In this document: piece by piece, positions 21,838 to 28,337 of the stretch
Layout of the letters: each line of letters starts with the position of its first letter
Position numbering within the stretch: position 1 is the first letter of the stretch
Virus record (IMG/VR): IMGVR_UViG_3300034280_000445
Coordinates: 1 to 32,553 of that record
Source: a virus
DNA length: 32,553 bases
Reading direction: 5' to 3' (one strand)
Notes under the pieces: model-generated
Database searches by the model: none
The model's input: only the letters and a program-made list of their open reading frames with translations
Told to the model about the DNA's origin: nothing
Made by a program: the position numbers and the translations under genes

Positions 21838-22123
21838 CAGTATTCACTTCCTCCTTGTTGAGGCCTCCCAACACCCACTCACCGAGAATGATTCTGATGA
21901 CGTCCAACTGCTGGCGGTCCCGAGCGAGCAGGGCTGGCACTCGCTTAGCCCAAGAGTCGTGTTCCCACTTCTTGGCCGTAGGCGGGTATGACGCTGCTTT
22001 CTCGTAGAACCAGCCACACCCGTCCGTGTGGTTACGCGTGCACTCACGTTCGTGGTAGTAGTCAGCCAGGCGTTCGATCTGTTGCGGCGTCAACTCGGAA
22101 CCAATGCGCTGCTCACCGCTCAC
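21830..22123 (-). CDS. MSGE-start hypothetical protein, 97 aa
   Basis: GTG start in the GTGAGCGGTGAG form of the recurring cassette, overlapping the previous gene by 4 nt. It contains TPQQIERLADYYHERECTRNHTDGCGWFYEKAA, then a helical C-terminal half. The N-terminus MSGE is shared with the gene at 9960-10166, but the bodies differ, so the cassette rather than the domain is conserved. Confidence 0.6.
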   Translation of the reverse strand: MSGEQRIGSELTPQQIERLADYYHERECTRNHTDGCGWFYEKAASYPPTAKKWEHDSWAKRVPALLARDRQQLDVIRIILGEWVLGGLNKEEVNTDG

Positions 22124-22524
22124 GACGCACTCAGATCACGTGGTTCGGCGTAAGTATCCGGGGAGGTTTCGCCGCACGTTTCGCCTTCGTGCCCGTCGTG
22201 TCTCCACATTGCATCGGCCTCATCGAAGAAGATGGAAACGCCGCAGTGGATACAGGTGGGCCGTGCCACGGGCGGGGGGTTGCCCCCCGCCATGCACTCG
22301 TTCTCGCAACGTAGTCGGGACAACTCAGCGGCGCAGTCGAAGTGGTTGTGATTTTCGGTGATGCGGTTGGCTGTCCGCTCAACGTCCAGTTCGGCCCGCA
22401 GCCGCCCAATCTCGTCACGGGCATCGCGCAGCAGACCGGCATCGACCGTGGTTGGAGTGACAATGGGTGTCCAAGCGGTGCGAGCCAACTCTGCTTGCAG
22501 CCGATCCACGATGTCGTCAGCCAC
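22120..22524 (-). CDS. DIVDRL-family small protein with zinc-finger C-terminus, 134 aa
   Basis: GTG at 22524 (MADDIVDRLQ) lies in the recurring cassette and overlaps the previous gene by 8 nt. Residues 1-60 are the DIVDRL/coiled-coil module (LLRDARDEIGRLRAELDVERTA). The C-terminal part has CIHCGVSIFFDEADAMWRHDGHEGETC, a probable treble-clef zinc site. It seems to be a fusion of the family's common head with a different tail. Confidence 0.65.
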   Translation of the reverse strand: MADDIVDRLQAELARTAWTPIVTPTTVDAGLLRDARDEIGRLRAELDVERTANRITENHNHFDCAAELSRLRCENECMAGGNPPPVARPTCIHCGVSIFFDEADAMWRHDGHEGETCGETSPDTYAEPRDLSAS

Positions 22525-22819
22525 GACGGGCCTCCTTGTTGCGTTCCAGGGCAGGGTGCCAGTGTTCATCGCGCCACTTCACTCGGGCTTCGTTCCACTC
22601 GCCATACCTTCTGCCATCGGTACGATCCCAGTACTGACCGTTGGCGAGTAGTCCCCACGCCAGTTCCATGCCTTCCATCAACCTTTCAATCTCGGTTGCC
22701 AATCTAAAGTTTTCAGCCTCCAACCTTTCGATCTCGTCGGCGGCGTCGCCACACACGATGTTGTTCATGCACATGCTGTCGATATGGCCCCGCAGCCGCT
22801 CCACGATGTCACCGCTCAC
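22517..22819 (-). CDS. MSGDIVERLR-family small protein, 100 aa
   Basis: GTG at 22819 in the full cassette (GTGAGCGGTGA), overlapping the previous gene by 11 nt. Residues 1-10 are MSGDIVERLR. DAADEIERLEAENFRLATEIERLMEG forms a coiled coil, and YGEWNEARVKWRDEHWHPALERNKEARRG is a Trp/Arg-rich tail. Same module as the genes at 20495 and 23069. Function unknown. Confidence 0.7.
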   Translation of the reverse strand: MSGDIVERLRGHIDSMCMNNIVCGDAADEIERLEAENFRLATEIERLMEGMELAWGLLANGQYWDRTDGRRYGEWNEARVKWRDEHWHPALERNKEARRG

Positions 22820-23072
22820 GACGGACCTCCCGCCATGCGGCGTTGACGTCGTCCAGACCTGACGCACTGGTTGAGCGGAACCCGTTGAGCACGGCGTACA
22901 GCGCATCGCCAGCGGCCCGCAGCCGCTCCACCTCGGCCCGCAGCCGCATGACCTCTACACACGGGCAGCGGTAGTAGTCCACGGGGTCATCGACTTGGAG
23001 GTTGTCTTCTGCCGCTCGTCGCCAGTCCCACCCAGCGCCTTCACAGACGACGCACTCTGGGTCACCGCTCAC
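22809..23072 (-). CDS. MSGD-start zinc-motif and coiled-coil protein, 87 aa
   Basis: GTG at 23072 in the cassette. After MSGD it diverges: CVVCEGAGWDW and CPC form a possible metal site. The family's coiled coil follows (VMRLRAEVERLRAAGDALYAVLNGF), then the tail WREVRRER. So the head has been replaced but the middle and tail are kept, which is consistent with recombination at the cassette. Confidence 0.65.
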   Translation of the reverse strand: MSGDPECVVCEGAGWDWRRAAEDNLQVDDPVDYYRCPCVEVMRLRAEVERLRAAGDALYAVLNGFRSTSASGLDDVNAAWREVRRER

Positions 23073-23302
23073 GACGGGCCTCCTTCGGGGTGGAGCAGGC
23101 GATGCGTCTTGCAGGGCCAACTTTTCCAACACGAGCAACATCCAGCGGGCTTTCCTATTGGCTGATGCAACGCGTCGATGGCGTCACGCTCGGCACGCAG
23201 CCGTTCGATCTCGTCGGCCGCAGGGTTGCCAACCACATCGCAGCCATACGGGCAGTCAATGGACCCCAGCAGCCGCAGCCGCTCCACAATGTCACCGCTC
23301 AC
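23069..23302 (-). CDS. MSGDIVERLR-family protein with C-terminal Cys motif, 77 aa
   Basis: GTG at 23302 in the cassette. MSGDIVERLRLLGSIDCP is followed by NPAADEIERLRAERDAIDALHQPIG, then CCSCWKSWPCKTHRLLHPEGGPS. The DAIDALHQP...CSC...RLLHPE part is also found in the gene at 28887-29069. Here the downstream cassette is read in a different frame (GGPS stop) from the EARRER tails. The long upstream Pro-rich extension of this frame is antisense-like noise and is excluded. Confidence 0.65.
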   Translation of the reverse strand: MSGDIVERLRLLGSIDCPYGCDVVGNPAADEIERLRAERDAIDALHQPIGKPAGCCSCWKSWPCKTHRLLHPEGGPS

Positions 23303-23552
23303 GACGGGCCTCCTGCCATGCGGCGACGGCGGCTTCGGCGGCATCGTCGTAGTCGGCCTCGGCGGCTTCAAGGGCAGCGATGTAGGTGGCGAAGGCGGCA
23401 TCGTCGGCGGCGTCGGTGGCAGCGTCATAGGCGGCGACGGCAGCGTCATAGGCGGCGTCATAGGCGGTGTAGGCGGCTTCAAGGGCAGCGATGTAGGCGG
23501 TGTAGGCGGCATCGTCCATGTCGGCGGCGTCGGCGTTGTCGTCACCGCTCAC
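23292..23552 (-). CDS. Ala-rich internally repetitive protein, 86 aa
   Basis: GTG at 23552 in the cassette. After MSGDDNADAADMDD the protein consists of imperfect repeats of the type AAYxAYxAALEAA/AAYDAA, giving a very Ala/Tyr/Asp-rich amphipathic helix. It ends AAWQEARRER. The DNA beneath is a tandem repeat, so the length probably varies between relatives. No homology-based function is apparent; it may be a spacer-like or expanding gene. Confidence 0.55.
   Translation of the reverse strand: MSGDDNADAADMDDAAYTAYIAALEAAYTAYDAAYDAAVAAYDAATDAADDAAFATYIAALEAAEADYDDAAEAAVAAWQEARRER
23320..23530. repeat. imperfect tandem repeats inside the Ala-rich gene
   Basis: Reiterated GGCGGC-based units: a segment beginning GGCGGCTTCAAGGGCAGCGA occurs twice (starting at about 23361 and 23473). 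CAGCGTCATAGGCGGC-type units are repeated in between. This is consistent with slippage or unequal recombination. Confidence 0.65.
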
Positions 23553-23731
23553 GACGGGCCTCCTTCTGCTTCTCTCGGTTGACCCAGGTTGCATCCTTCG
23601 GTGTCAAAGGTCTCCCTCTGAGTGGACGTGCGGTATGCGATGGCGATGTACGGCGGGAATTCGATGGTGCAGGTGCCGATTCCTGACACATGCTCGCCCT
23701 CGTCCCAAAACTTACAGTCATTGCACTTCAC
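23549..23731 (-). CDS. small Cys-rich protein, CxxCKFW type, 60 aa
   Basis: GTG at 23731 overlaps the previous gene (GTGA) just after a GGAGGCCC ribosome site. KCNDCKFWDEGEHVSGIGTC, then FDTEGCNLGQ, gives four Cys in a pattern common in small phage CxxC(K/R)FW proteins, probably binding one zinc. It ends EGGPS by cassette readout. Function unknown. Confidence 0.7.
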   Translation of the reverse strand: MKCNDCKFWDEGEHVSGIGTCTIEFPPYIAIAYRTSTQRETFDTEGCNLGQPREAEGGPS

Positions 23732-24135
23732 GACGGGCCTCCCCAGTTGATCTCGTCAGGGCTGTCGGGGATCATACCGACCATCTGTTCGATATCGACC
23801 TCAGACACGGTGCTGGGTGCCTGCGGGAAGCAGATCTCCCCATAGAAGAACGCGCTCTCATCGAAGTGGTATCCGATGACCAGCGACATGCGGCCTGCTT
23901 CTACCAACTGGTCGCCTATCTGGCGGATGGCCTCGTCAAACGGGATTTCCTCGGGCAACGGCGGCGAGACGAACGTCTCCTGGTCCTCCATGTCGATGAC
24001 GACCAGGCACCGCATGGCTTCCAGCGGATGCATGTTCTTGTCTACCACCAGTTCGGTGACCTGCTGCATCCACATGGCACGAGCAGCCTTGGACTTCATC
24101 TCTTCCATGCGGTTCTTGAATTCGTCGTGGTTCAT
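23728..24135 (-). CDS. hypothetical protein, 135 aa
   Basis: ATG 24135 chosen; the long N-terminal Thr/Pro-rich extension of the frame is antisense to the VWA gene's acidic tail and is rejected. Helical N-terminal half (FKNRMEEMKSKAARAMWMQQVTELVVDKNM), then a mixed part with VIGYHFDESAFFYGEICFP. First gene after the second AAA/VWA pair, separated by a 58-nt gap that holds nothing recognisable. Confidence 0.6.
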   Translation of the reverse strand: MNHDEFKNRMEEMKSKAARAMWMQQVTELVVDKNMHPLEAMRCLVVIDMEDQETFVSPPLPEEIPFDEAIRQIGDQLVEAGRMSLVIGYHFDESAFFYGEICFPQAPSTVSEVDIEQMVGMIPDSPDEINWGGPS

Positions 24136-24193
24136 GTTGTGGTTCTTCTTTCTTGTTGGGATATGGGGATATGGGACAGGGGCACGGTTGGGG

Positions 24194-25714
24194 CTAGTAG
24201 CCGTCGTCTTCGTCGTCGTCGTCGTCGTGGGCGCAGGTCTCACACAGGTCGCCATCGTAGGTGTAGGCCCCGCACTCGTAGCAGTGCCTCTCGTCGCACT
24301 CGTCGTCGTCTCCGTCGTCCCTGTACGGGGGAGGCGATGCCGGGCTGTCGTCGGTGGCGTATGGACGAGGTGGGTAATCGTTACCATATGGGTCGTTCTC
24401 GCTCAGGCGTCCGGTCAGGTACACCCCGAGGCGTTTGCCTTTGGCTGCTGCTGCCAGAGCCATCAGCGCCGTGTCGATGTCGTTGCACATATGTGTGCCA
24501 AACGAGCGGGCCATGTCGATGGCCTCCAAGGTCAGGTTGTCCCGATATTGATCGTGTAGGTCGGTAACCAAACCATCACACACCCAGACGAAAGGGTCTG
24601 ATGCGTTGCGCCGCTTGGTTGCAGCGAACGCCAAGGCCGGTCCATCGACGCAGTTGCCACTACCACCGTAAGGCATATCGGCTTCCTTGACGACGCGCCC
24701 TTTCTCGGCCATCACCCACACGTTGGGCTGATCTGTCGTACCGGGAATGTGTGAGTAGCCGATGATGGTGGCACCGGGGGCCATCTGAATGATGTTCCAC
24801 AAGTCGGCATGGTCCAGGTGCATCGAACCCGACTGGTCGATGAGCACGACGCCACCCAGGTCACGGCGGCGGTGCCCGAAGATGCGCTTCTGCGGGTCGA
24901 ACAGCAGCCGAGAGATGTTGCGAGGCACACGCCCGATGTCGCTAGCACGAGGCTTACGACTGTGCACGCCCTTGGCACGACCCTCCAGGGTCACGTCGGA
25001 CAGCACCATAGCGGCCCATCTGCCTTGGTTACGGTTGGGCGGCGGTGGGTTGCGGGGCTTACCCGGTGCGATGTCTGCTGCAAGAGGCTGCGGCATCATC
25101 GAGTTTTGAAGAGAATCTGCAACGGATTGGACGAGCCTCCAGTTGTTGGGGTGGTTGAAGAAGTCGCCGCTCTTGTCCGAGAACTCTGTTTCCGACGTGT
25201 CGGTCAGGCTCTCCATGTCCCAGTAGTCCACCCCGGCTTGCACTCGCTTGAGGTGCTCGTTTGCCAATGTTGACCACTCACGTTTCACGTCAGCGATACC
25301 TGCCAGCAGTTCGTCACCTGCACGGGTACCATAGATGGGTGCCAGTGAGGTGACGATCTCATTCCACTGCTCGTTGCGGGCGAGCAACTGACCACGCTTG
25401 AACTCCGCACCTGTGTGCATGAAGTCCAGGTCTTCGCCCATCTGCCGCATCATGCGGTTGGTGAGCATCTGCTGTGCAGCCTGCAGCACTACGGGCGAGT
25501 AGTAGTACCGATCCCACAGGTACTCCTTGGGAGCAACCTTGGCCATCAGCAGTTGCTGCAGCCTGACGCCCCGATATACGGGGTCATCGCCACCAGGGGC
25601 GATCATGGTGTGGTTACCAACGTCGGTATGGGCCATATGTGGTTGCCCATTCCGAACGGACCACTTGCTGGCCTCGTCATCTTGACGGGTCAGCCATTCG
25701 GGATAAGCGGTCAC
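24194..25714 (-). CDS. VWA-domain protein of the second AAA/VWA module, with zinc-ribbon tail, 506 aa
   Basis: GTG 25714 is chosen because it overlaps the AAA+ stop (GTGA); the longer frame lies inside that gene. Residues 1-250 are helical and lack an HExxH motif. The VWA domain starts at about residue 285, with MIDAS D293-Q-S295-G-S297 in VVLIDQSGSM, the YGGSG segment around residue 350, and VWVCDGLVTD. The C-terminus has a CDERHCYECG...CETC zinc ribbon and a poly-Asp end. VWA partners recruit substrates for MoxR-type ATPases. Unlike the first module's protein, it has no peptidase-like site. Confidence 0.85.
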   Translation of the reverse strand: MTAYPEWLTRQDDEASKWSVRNGQPHMAHTDVGNHTMIAPGGDDPVYRGVRLQQLLMAKVAPKEYLWDRYYYSPVVLQAAQQMLTNRMMRQMGEDLDFMHTGAEFKRGQLLARNEQWNEIVTSLAPIYGTRAGDELLAGIADVKREWSTLANEHLKRVQAGVDYWDMESLTDTSETEFSDKSGDFFNHPNNWRLVQSVADSLQNSMMPQPLAADIAPGKPRNPPPPNRNQGRWAAMVLSDVTLEGRAKGVHSRKPRASDIGRVPRNISRLLFDPQKRIFGHRRRDLGGVVLIDQSGSMHLDHADLWNIIQMAPGATIIGYSHIPGTTDQPNVWVMAEKGRVVKEADMPYGGSGNCVDGPALAFAATKRRNASDPFVWVCDGLVTDLHDQYRDNLTLEAIDMARSFGTHMCNDIDTALMALAAAAKGKRLGVYLTGRLSENDPYGNDYPPRPYATDDSPASPPPYRDDGDDDECDERHCYECGAYTYDGDLCETCAHDDDDDEDDGY

Positions 25715-26460
25715 AGTGCCTCCACTTTCAGGGTGTCGATGATGTACTGGGTCTGCTTGCCGAAGCACAGGCGGGCTGCCTGCTCCAACGGCAGGCTCTT
25801 GCGCAGGTGATCGAACGCCAGGAACGTGCGGATGCTGAACCGGCGGTCACCGGCAGCGTCGGCGCTGGTCTCGGCAGCACGGCGCAGGTCGGGCGACAGG
25901 CGCTCCAACGCAGCAGGGTGCGGACGGTCGATGCGGATGGCGACCGGGAACCTGTCCTTGAGCGCAGCGGGCAGGTCACGCATGTTCTCCACGTTCGTGG
26001 TAGCGACGACGCTGAAGCCGGGACGCGGACGGTGCACCTGCTTGGTGATCGGGTGCTTCCAGTACGCCGACTCGGGCGAGTCGGTCATGCCCAGCATCAT
26101 GGACTCGGCGTCACCGCAGATGCGGTCGATCTCGTCCACGTTGACGCGGCTACCCATCACACCGTCACCCTCCCAGGCTTCGATCATGGGGCCGAGGATG
26201 AACGTCCACTCGTCACCGATGGGCATGGGGTGGCCCACGATCTCACCCTGGGTCATGTCCTCGGTGCACTGGAGACGGTGTGCCATCTGGCCATCCTGCA
26301 GGCCGTAGTGCATGGCAGCGAACGTCTTGCCGGTGCCTGGGGGGCCGAACAGGAGGAGCCGGTCGATGCCGGTGTTGAGCACATCCTGCACTTCTCGCCA
26401 GCAGCCGGTGAGCTTGGGGTCGACGGTGGTGGTGGTGGTGGGGGTCTTCTTGGCAGTCAT
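25711..26460 (-). CDS. MoxR-group AAA+ ATPase of the second AAA/VWA module, 249 aa
   Basis: Compact AAA+ core with no extra N-terminal domain: Walker A G39-PPGTGK-T46, Walker B VNVDEID (D109, E110), sensor 1 VVATTNVEN (N156), and likely arginine finger in LKDRF (R170). The first residues are Thr-rich and disordered. A GGAG ribosome site precedes the ATG, which also overlaps the upstream gene (ATGA). The order ATPase then VWA is the same as in the 14-17 kb module, but the two ATPases are only distantly similar, so this is not a recent duplication. Confidence 0.88.
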   Translation of the reverse strand: MTAKKTPTTTTTVDPKLTGCWREVQDVLNTGIDRLLLFGPPGTGKTFAAMHYGLQDGQMAHRLQCTEDMTQGEIVGHPMPIGDEWTFILGPMIEAWEGDGVMGSRVNVDEIDRICGDAESMMLGMTDSPESAYWKHPITKQVHRPRPGFSVVATTNVENMRDLPAALKDRFPVAIRIDRPHPAALERLSPDLRRAAETSADAAGDRRFSIRTFLAFDHLRKSLPLEQAARLCFGKQTQYIIDTLKVEAL

Positions 26461-26672
26461 GACGGGTCTCCTGTGTTGAGCTTGCTGTTGGACGGCAGCA
26501 CGATTGCACTGTCGATATGGGAAGCCATTGCTTCCATGTCTTGGGCGAGGGATATGACCTCACCCTTATAGTCATCATGCGCATATGGCAGATAACCATT
26601 GAGAAGCACTGCTGCATCTAGCAACGCATCTCGTGTCATCTCCCGATATCGGGAGAGATCGAACTCACGCAC
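26457..26672 (-). CDS. helical hypothetical protein, 71 aa
   Basis: GTG start overlapping the previous gene by 8 nt and directly coupled to the AAA+ gene by ATGA. Helical and acidic in the middle (DALLDAAVLLNGYLPYAHDDYKGEVISLAQDMEAM). It could be a small accessory subunit of the AAA/VWA module; there is no motif support. Confidence 0.6.
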   Translation of the reverse strand: MREFDLSRYREMTRDALLDAAVLLNGYLPYAHDDYKGEVISLAQDMEAMASHIDSAIVLPSNSKLNTGDPS

Positions 26673-26859
26673 TGAAGTGCGTGAGCGTGAGTTTCACCTT
26701 GCGCTTGGGCACGCCTAAGGCGTCCGCAAGGTTACGGCGCGCAATACGTTGCGCTCCGGCCAACGTGCGGCCTACACCCGCCGCTGGCAGCCCGTCTACT
26801 AGTACGCAGAAGTGCTTGCCGTACCGCACCCATCTTGCTGGGAATTGGCACTTCTTCAT
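26665..26859 (-). CDS. small basic hypothetical protein, 64 aa
   Basis: ATG at 26859 in an ATGA overlap, with AAGGAGG just upstream. Strongly basic alpha/beta protein (VGRTLAGAQRIARRNLADALGVPKRKVKLTLTHFSA). Possibly nucleic-acid binding. No family recognised. Confidence 0.6.
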   Translation of the reverse strand: MKKCQFPARWVRYGKHFCVLVDGLPAAGVGRTLAGAQRIARRNLADALGVPKRKVKLTLTHFSA

Positions 26860-27203
26860 CCTTCCTCCTTGATGAATTGCTCCAACTTCGCTTCCCAGAT
26901 GAGCATGTCCGCCACACCGGGGAACTTCAGGCTCAGGGCCACCTTCTTCAGGCTGGCCATGCTGGCGTCCTTTTCGCCGTTCTCCATATTGGAGATATAC
27001 GCGTAGGACAGGCCGCTGGCCTCGGCCAGATCCTTGCGGCTCATGCGGAGCATCGTGCGTCGCACCGTGATCAAGTACCCGAGTGAGTGGCTATCCACCT
27101 GCTTACCTACTTTCTTGTTGGGTTGGGGCATGTTTGCCAGGAACGCGTCGCACAGTTCGCACTGGCGATCTTTGGTGCAGTAGCACCGGAAGGGAACGGT
27201 CAT
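26856..27203 (-). CDS. XRE-family HTH regulator with N-terminal Cys cluster, 115 aa
   Basis: The start at 27203 is an ATGA overlap. An N-terminal segment FRCYCTKDRQCELCDAFL (four Cys) may bind a metal. It is followed by an XRE/Cro-type HTH: LGYLITVRRTMLRMSRKDLAEASGLSYAYISNMENGEKDASMASLKKVALSL. It is the second gene of the operon that encodes the second AAA/VWA module. It may sense metal or redox state and control that operon, but this is inference from the Cys set. Confidence 0.8.
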   Translation of the reverse strand: MTVPFRCYCTKDRQCELCDAFLANMPQPNKKVGKQVDSHSLGYLITVRRTMLRMSRKDLAEASGLSYAYISNMENGEKDASMASLKKVALSLKFPGVADMLIWEAKLEQFIKEEG

Positions 27204-27562
27204 ACGATCACCGTACCCACGAGGGAAAGTTCTTCTGAGAACTCTTGACACTCCAAGTAGTCCTCGTAGTCAGCCTGGGCTGCCTCGGCATGACTGAGCA
27301 GGTTGGCGATGCGCAGGCTGTGGTACAGCACCGGCTCAGCCACGGTGCTATTGGGCTGATACAGCAGGTACGACAACCACCTGGGCAGTCTTATGCCTGC
27401 TGCGTAGGACTCCAACGCGTCCCGTACGTCGTCAATGGGGATTGCACGTCCTTTGACGTGCGCTCGTTTGGCACGGTCACTGGCCAAGATGTGTTCGATC
27501 TCAACCTGTGCCGCTGCACGTGCCAAGTCGGCCAAGTCGGCCAACGTGTCTGAGTTGATCAT
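27200..27562 (-). CDS. hypothetical protein, first gene of the operon, 120 aa
   Basis: ATG with AAGGAGG 8 nt upstream. Mostly helical (LADLADLARAAAQVEIEHILASDRAKRAHVKG), with a membrane-like but short stretch (PRWLSYLLYQPNS). Followed by the XRE regulator in an ATGA overlap. Function unknown. Confidence 0.65.
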   Translation of the reverse strand: MINSDTLADLADLARAAAQVEIEHILASDRAKRAHVKGRAIPIDDVRDALESYAAGIRLPRWLSYLLYQPNSTVAEPVLYHSLRIANLLSHAEAAQADYEDYLECQEFSEELSLVGTVIV

Positions 27563-27591
27563 ATGATCCTCCTTGAGCCTGGTGGTTATCT

Positions 27592-27652
27592 GTTATTGGC
27601 TAGGCTCTGACGCCAATAACTAAGGGAGTCGCAATATTGCGACTCCCTTAGT
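27592..27652 (-). terminator. 34-bp perfect palindrome plus second hairpin downstream of the tRNA
   Basis: Positions 27619-27652 form a perfect 17+17 bp inverted repeat with no spacer (centre AATATT). Positions 27592-27600 and 27612-27620 form a second 9-bp stem (GTTATTGGC/GCCAATAAC) that shares two bases with it. The palindrome begins at the tRNA discriminator base. As RNA these are back-to-back hairpins that could end transcription and aid 3' processing. As DNA the palindrome could be a protein-binding or cleavage site. Confidence 0.6.
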
Positions 27653-27724
27653 GGGGCGGGTGGGACTTGAACCCACAACCAACTGTTAATAAGACAGGTG
27701 CACTAACCATTGTGCTACCGCCCC
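27652..27724 (-). tRNA. tRNA with anticodon UAU (Ile, AUA codon), no encoded CCA
   Basis: A full cloverleaf of 73 nt can be drawn. The acceptor stem GGGGCGG/CCGCCCC is perfect. The D arm is GCAC/GTGC with GG in the loop. The anticodon stem has one end mismatch (C27-U43) and the loop is CUUAUUA. The T arm is GTGGG/CCCAC with TTCAAGT. Anticodon 34-36 is UAU, reading AUA (Ile). Position 37 is U instead of the expected A, which is odd. The discriminator is A73, and CCA must be added. A tRNA for a rare codon is common in GC-rich-host phages. Confidence 0.85.
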
Positions 27725-27777
27725 TTATGTAGACAAGGCACGGGGGGCCATGCCCTGACTACAATGCCCACTCTAAA

Positions 27778-28056
27778 TCAGTATGGGCACTCTTCGTACG
27801 GGTACGACAAGTACTCCACGTCTTTACCCAAGAGCGTGGCCTCCATGCCGCGATAGTCCACATACATGTGGACACCATCTGGATCACGGGATGCACATGC
27901 ATTGTGCACCACGCTGTACCCATTGGCCGAGTCAGCGTTGATACGATGGCTGACGTGTGCGTTACCGATTGCAAGTTCAGCCAAGGTCACGTCCTTCTTG
28001 CACAGGACGCACTGGGTCATACCGACCCTCTTTCCATCAACTGTGATGATGGTCAT
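27778..28056 (-). CDS. hypothetical Cys-containing protein, 92 aa
   Basis: ATG in an ATGA overlap with the preceding gene. It has a CVLCKKDVTLAEL zinc-knuckle-like segment, a HVSHRINADSANGYSVVHNACASRD middle, and an acidic Tyr-rich tail. The CxxC...H...C set resembles a single zinc site. Last gene before the tRNA; the 53-nt gap to the tRNA shows no clear promoter. Confidence 0.6.
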   Translation of the reverse strand: MTIITVDGKRVGMTQCVLCKKDVTLAELAIGNAHVSHRINADSANGYSVVHNACASRDPDGVHMYVDYRGMEATLLGKDVEYLSYPYEECPY

Positions 28057-28334
28057 TCTTCTTCACCTCCTTTCTCTCTGATCCGCTTCGCCAACGTATG
28101 GCGAAGCGATTCCATGCTCACAGATATGTGCGTTTCTTTGATGCGCTGATACGCAAGGTAATCAGCGGCAATCAGCGCTGGGTCAACCACGTACGGGTTG
28201 CCCTCCTGATCGCTCAGGCCCAGCCAGGACAGAGGAATGGACACACACGGCTCATCTTGGTAGATGTAACCGTCGCCCACCATTCTGCGCAACCATCCCG
28301 GCCATTCGATGAATGATTTGTGGTCTCGGTTCAC
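28053..28334 (-). CDS. hypothetical protein, 93 aa
   Basis: GTG start with GAGGAGG 8 nt upstream, in the end of the previous gene. WPGWLRRMVGDGYIYQDEPCVSIPLSWLGL, then PALIAADYLAYQRIKE; helical C-terminus with charged tail. No recognised domain. Confidence 0.6.
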   Translation of the reverse strand: MNRDHKSFIEWPGWLRRMVGDGYIYQDEPCVSIPLSWLGLSDQEGNPYVVDPALIAADYLAYQRIKETHISVSMESLRHTLAKRIREKGGEEE

Positions 28335-28337
28335 TCT

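Larger units (their letters stand above)
22517..23742 (-). repeat. dispersed start/stop cassette repeats in the small-gene array
   Basis: On the minus strand the unit AAGGAGGCCCGTCGTGAGCG plus GTGAC recurs at 23565-23541, 23314-23291, 23085-23061, 22831-22811 (one change) and in shorter form at 23742-23729 and 22537-22522. A further copy is at 20424-20403 and a diverged one at about 10180-10156. Each carries a ribosome site, the stop of one gene and the GTG start of the next. Confidence 0.8.

Noticed and set aside
23090-23686. Long plus-strand frames rich in Gly or Arg opposite the small-gene array (including a GGVGG-repeat frame)
   Set aside because: They are antisense shadows of the Ala-rich repeat gene and the cassettes. 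They have no ribosome site and run against a complete minus-strand set of overlapping genes.
22517-23742. Possible CRISPR-like regular repeats
   Set aside because: The repeats sit exactly on gene junctions as ribosome site plus start codon, and the intervals are coding and of unequal length.
23518-24567. 349-aa plus-strand ORF
   Set aside because: It spans several minus-strand genes and ends in Arg-rich low complexity from the antisense of an acidic tail.
25639-26571. 310-aa plus-strand ORF opposite the second AAA+ gene
   Set aside because: Antisense to Walker A/B-containing coding sequence; composition is that of a reverse-strand shadow.
27619-27724. Phage attachment site at the tRNA gene
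   Set aside because: No integrase is seen in the window and the tRNA is an internal gene of the minus operon. A terminator or processing role for the palindrome is simpler, though an att role cannot be excluded.
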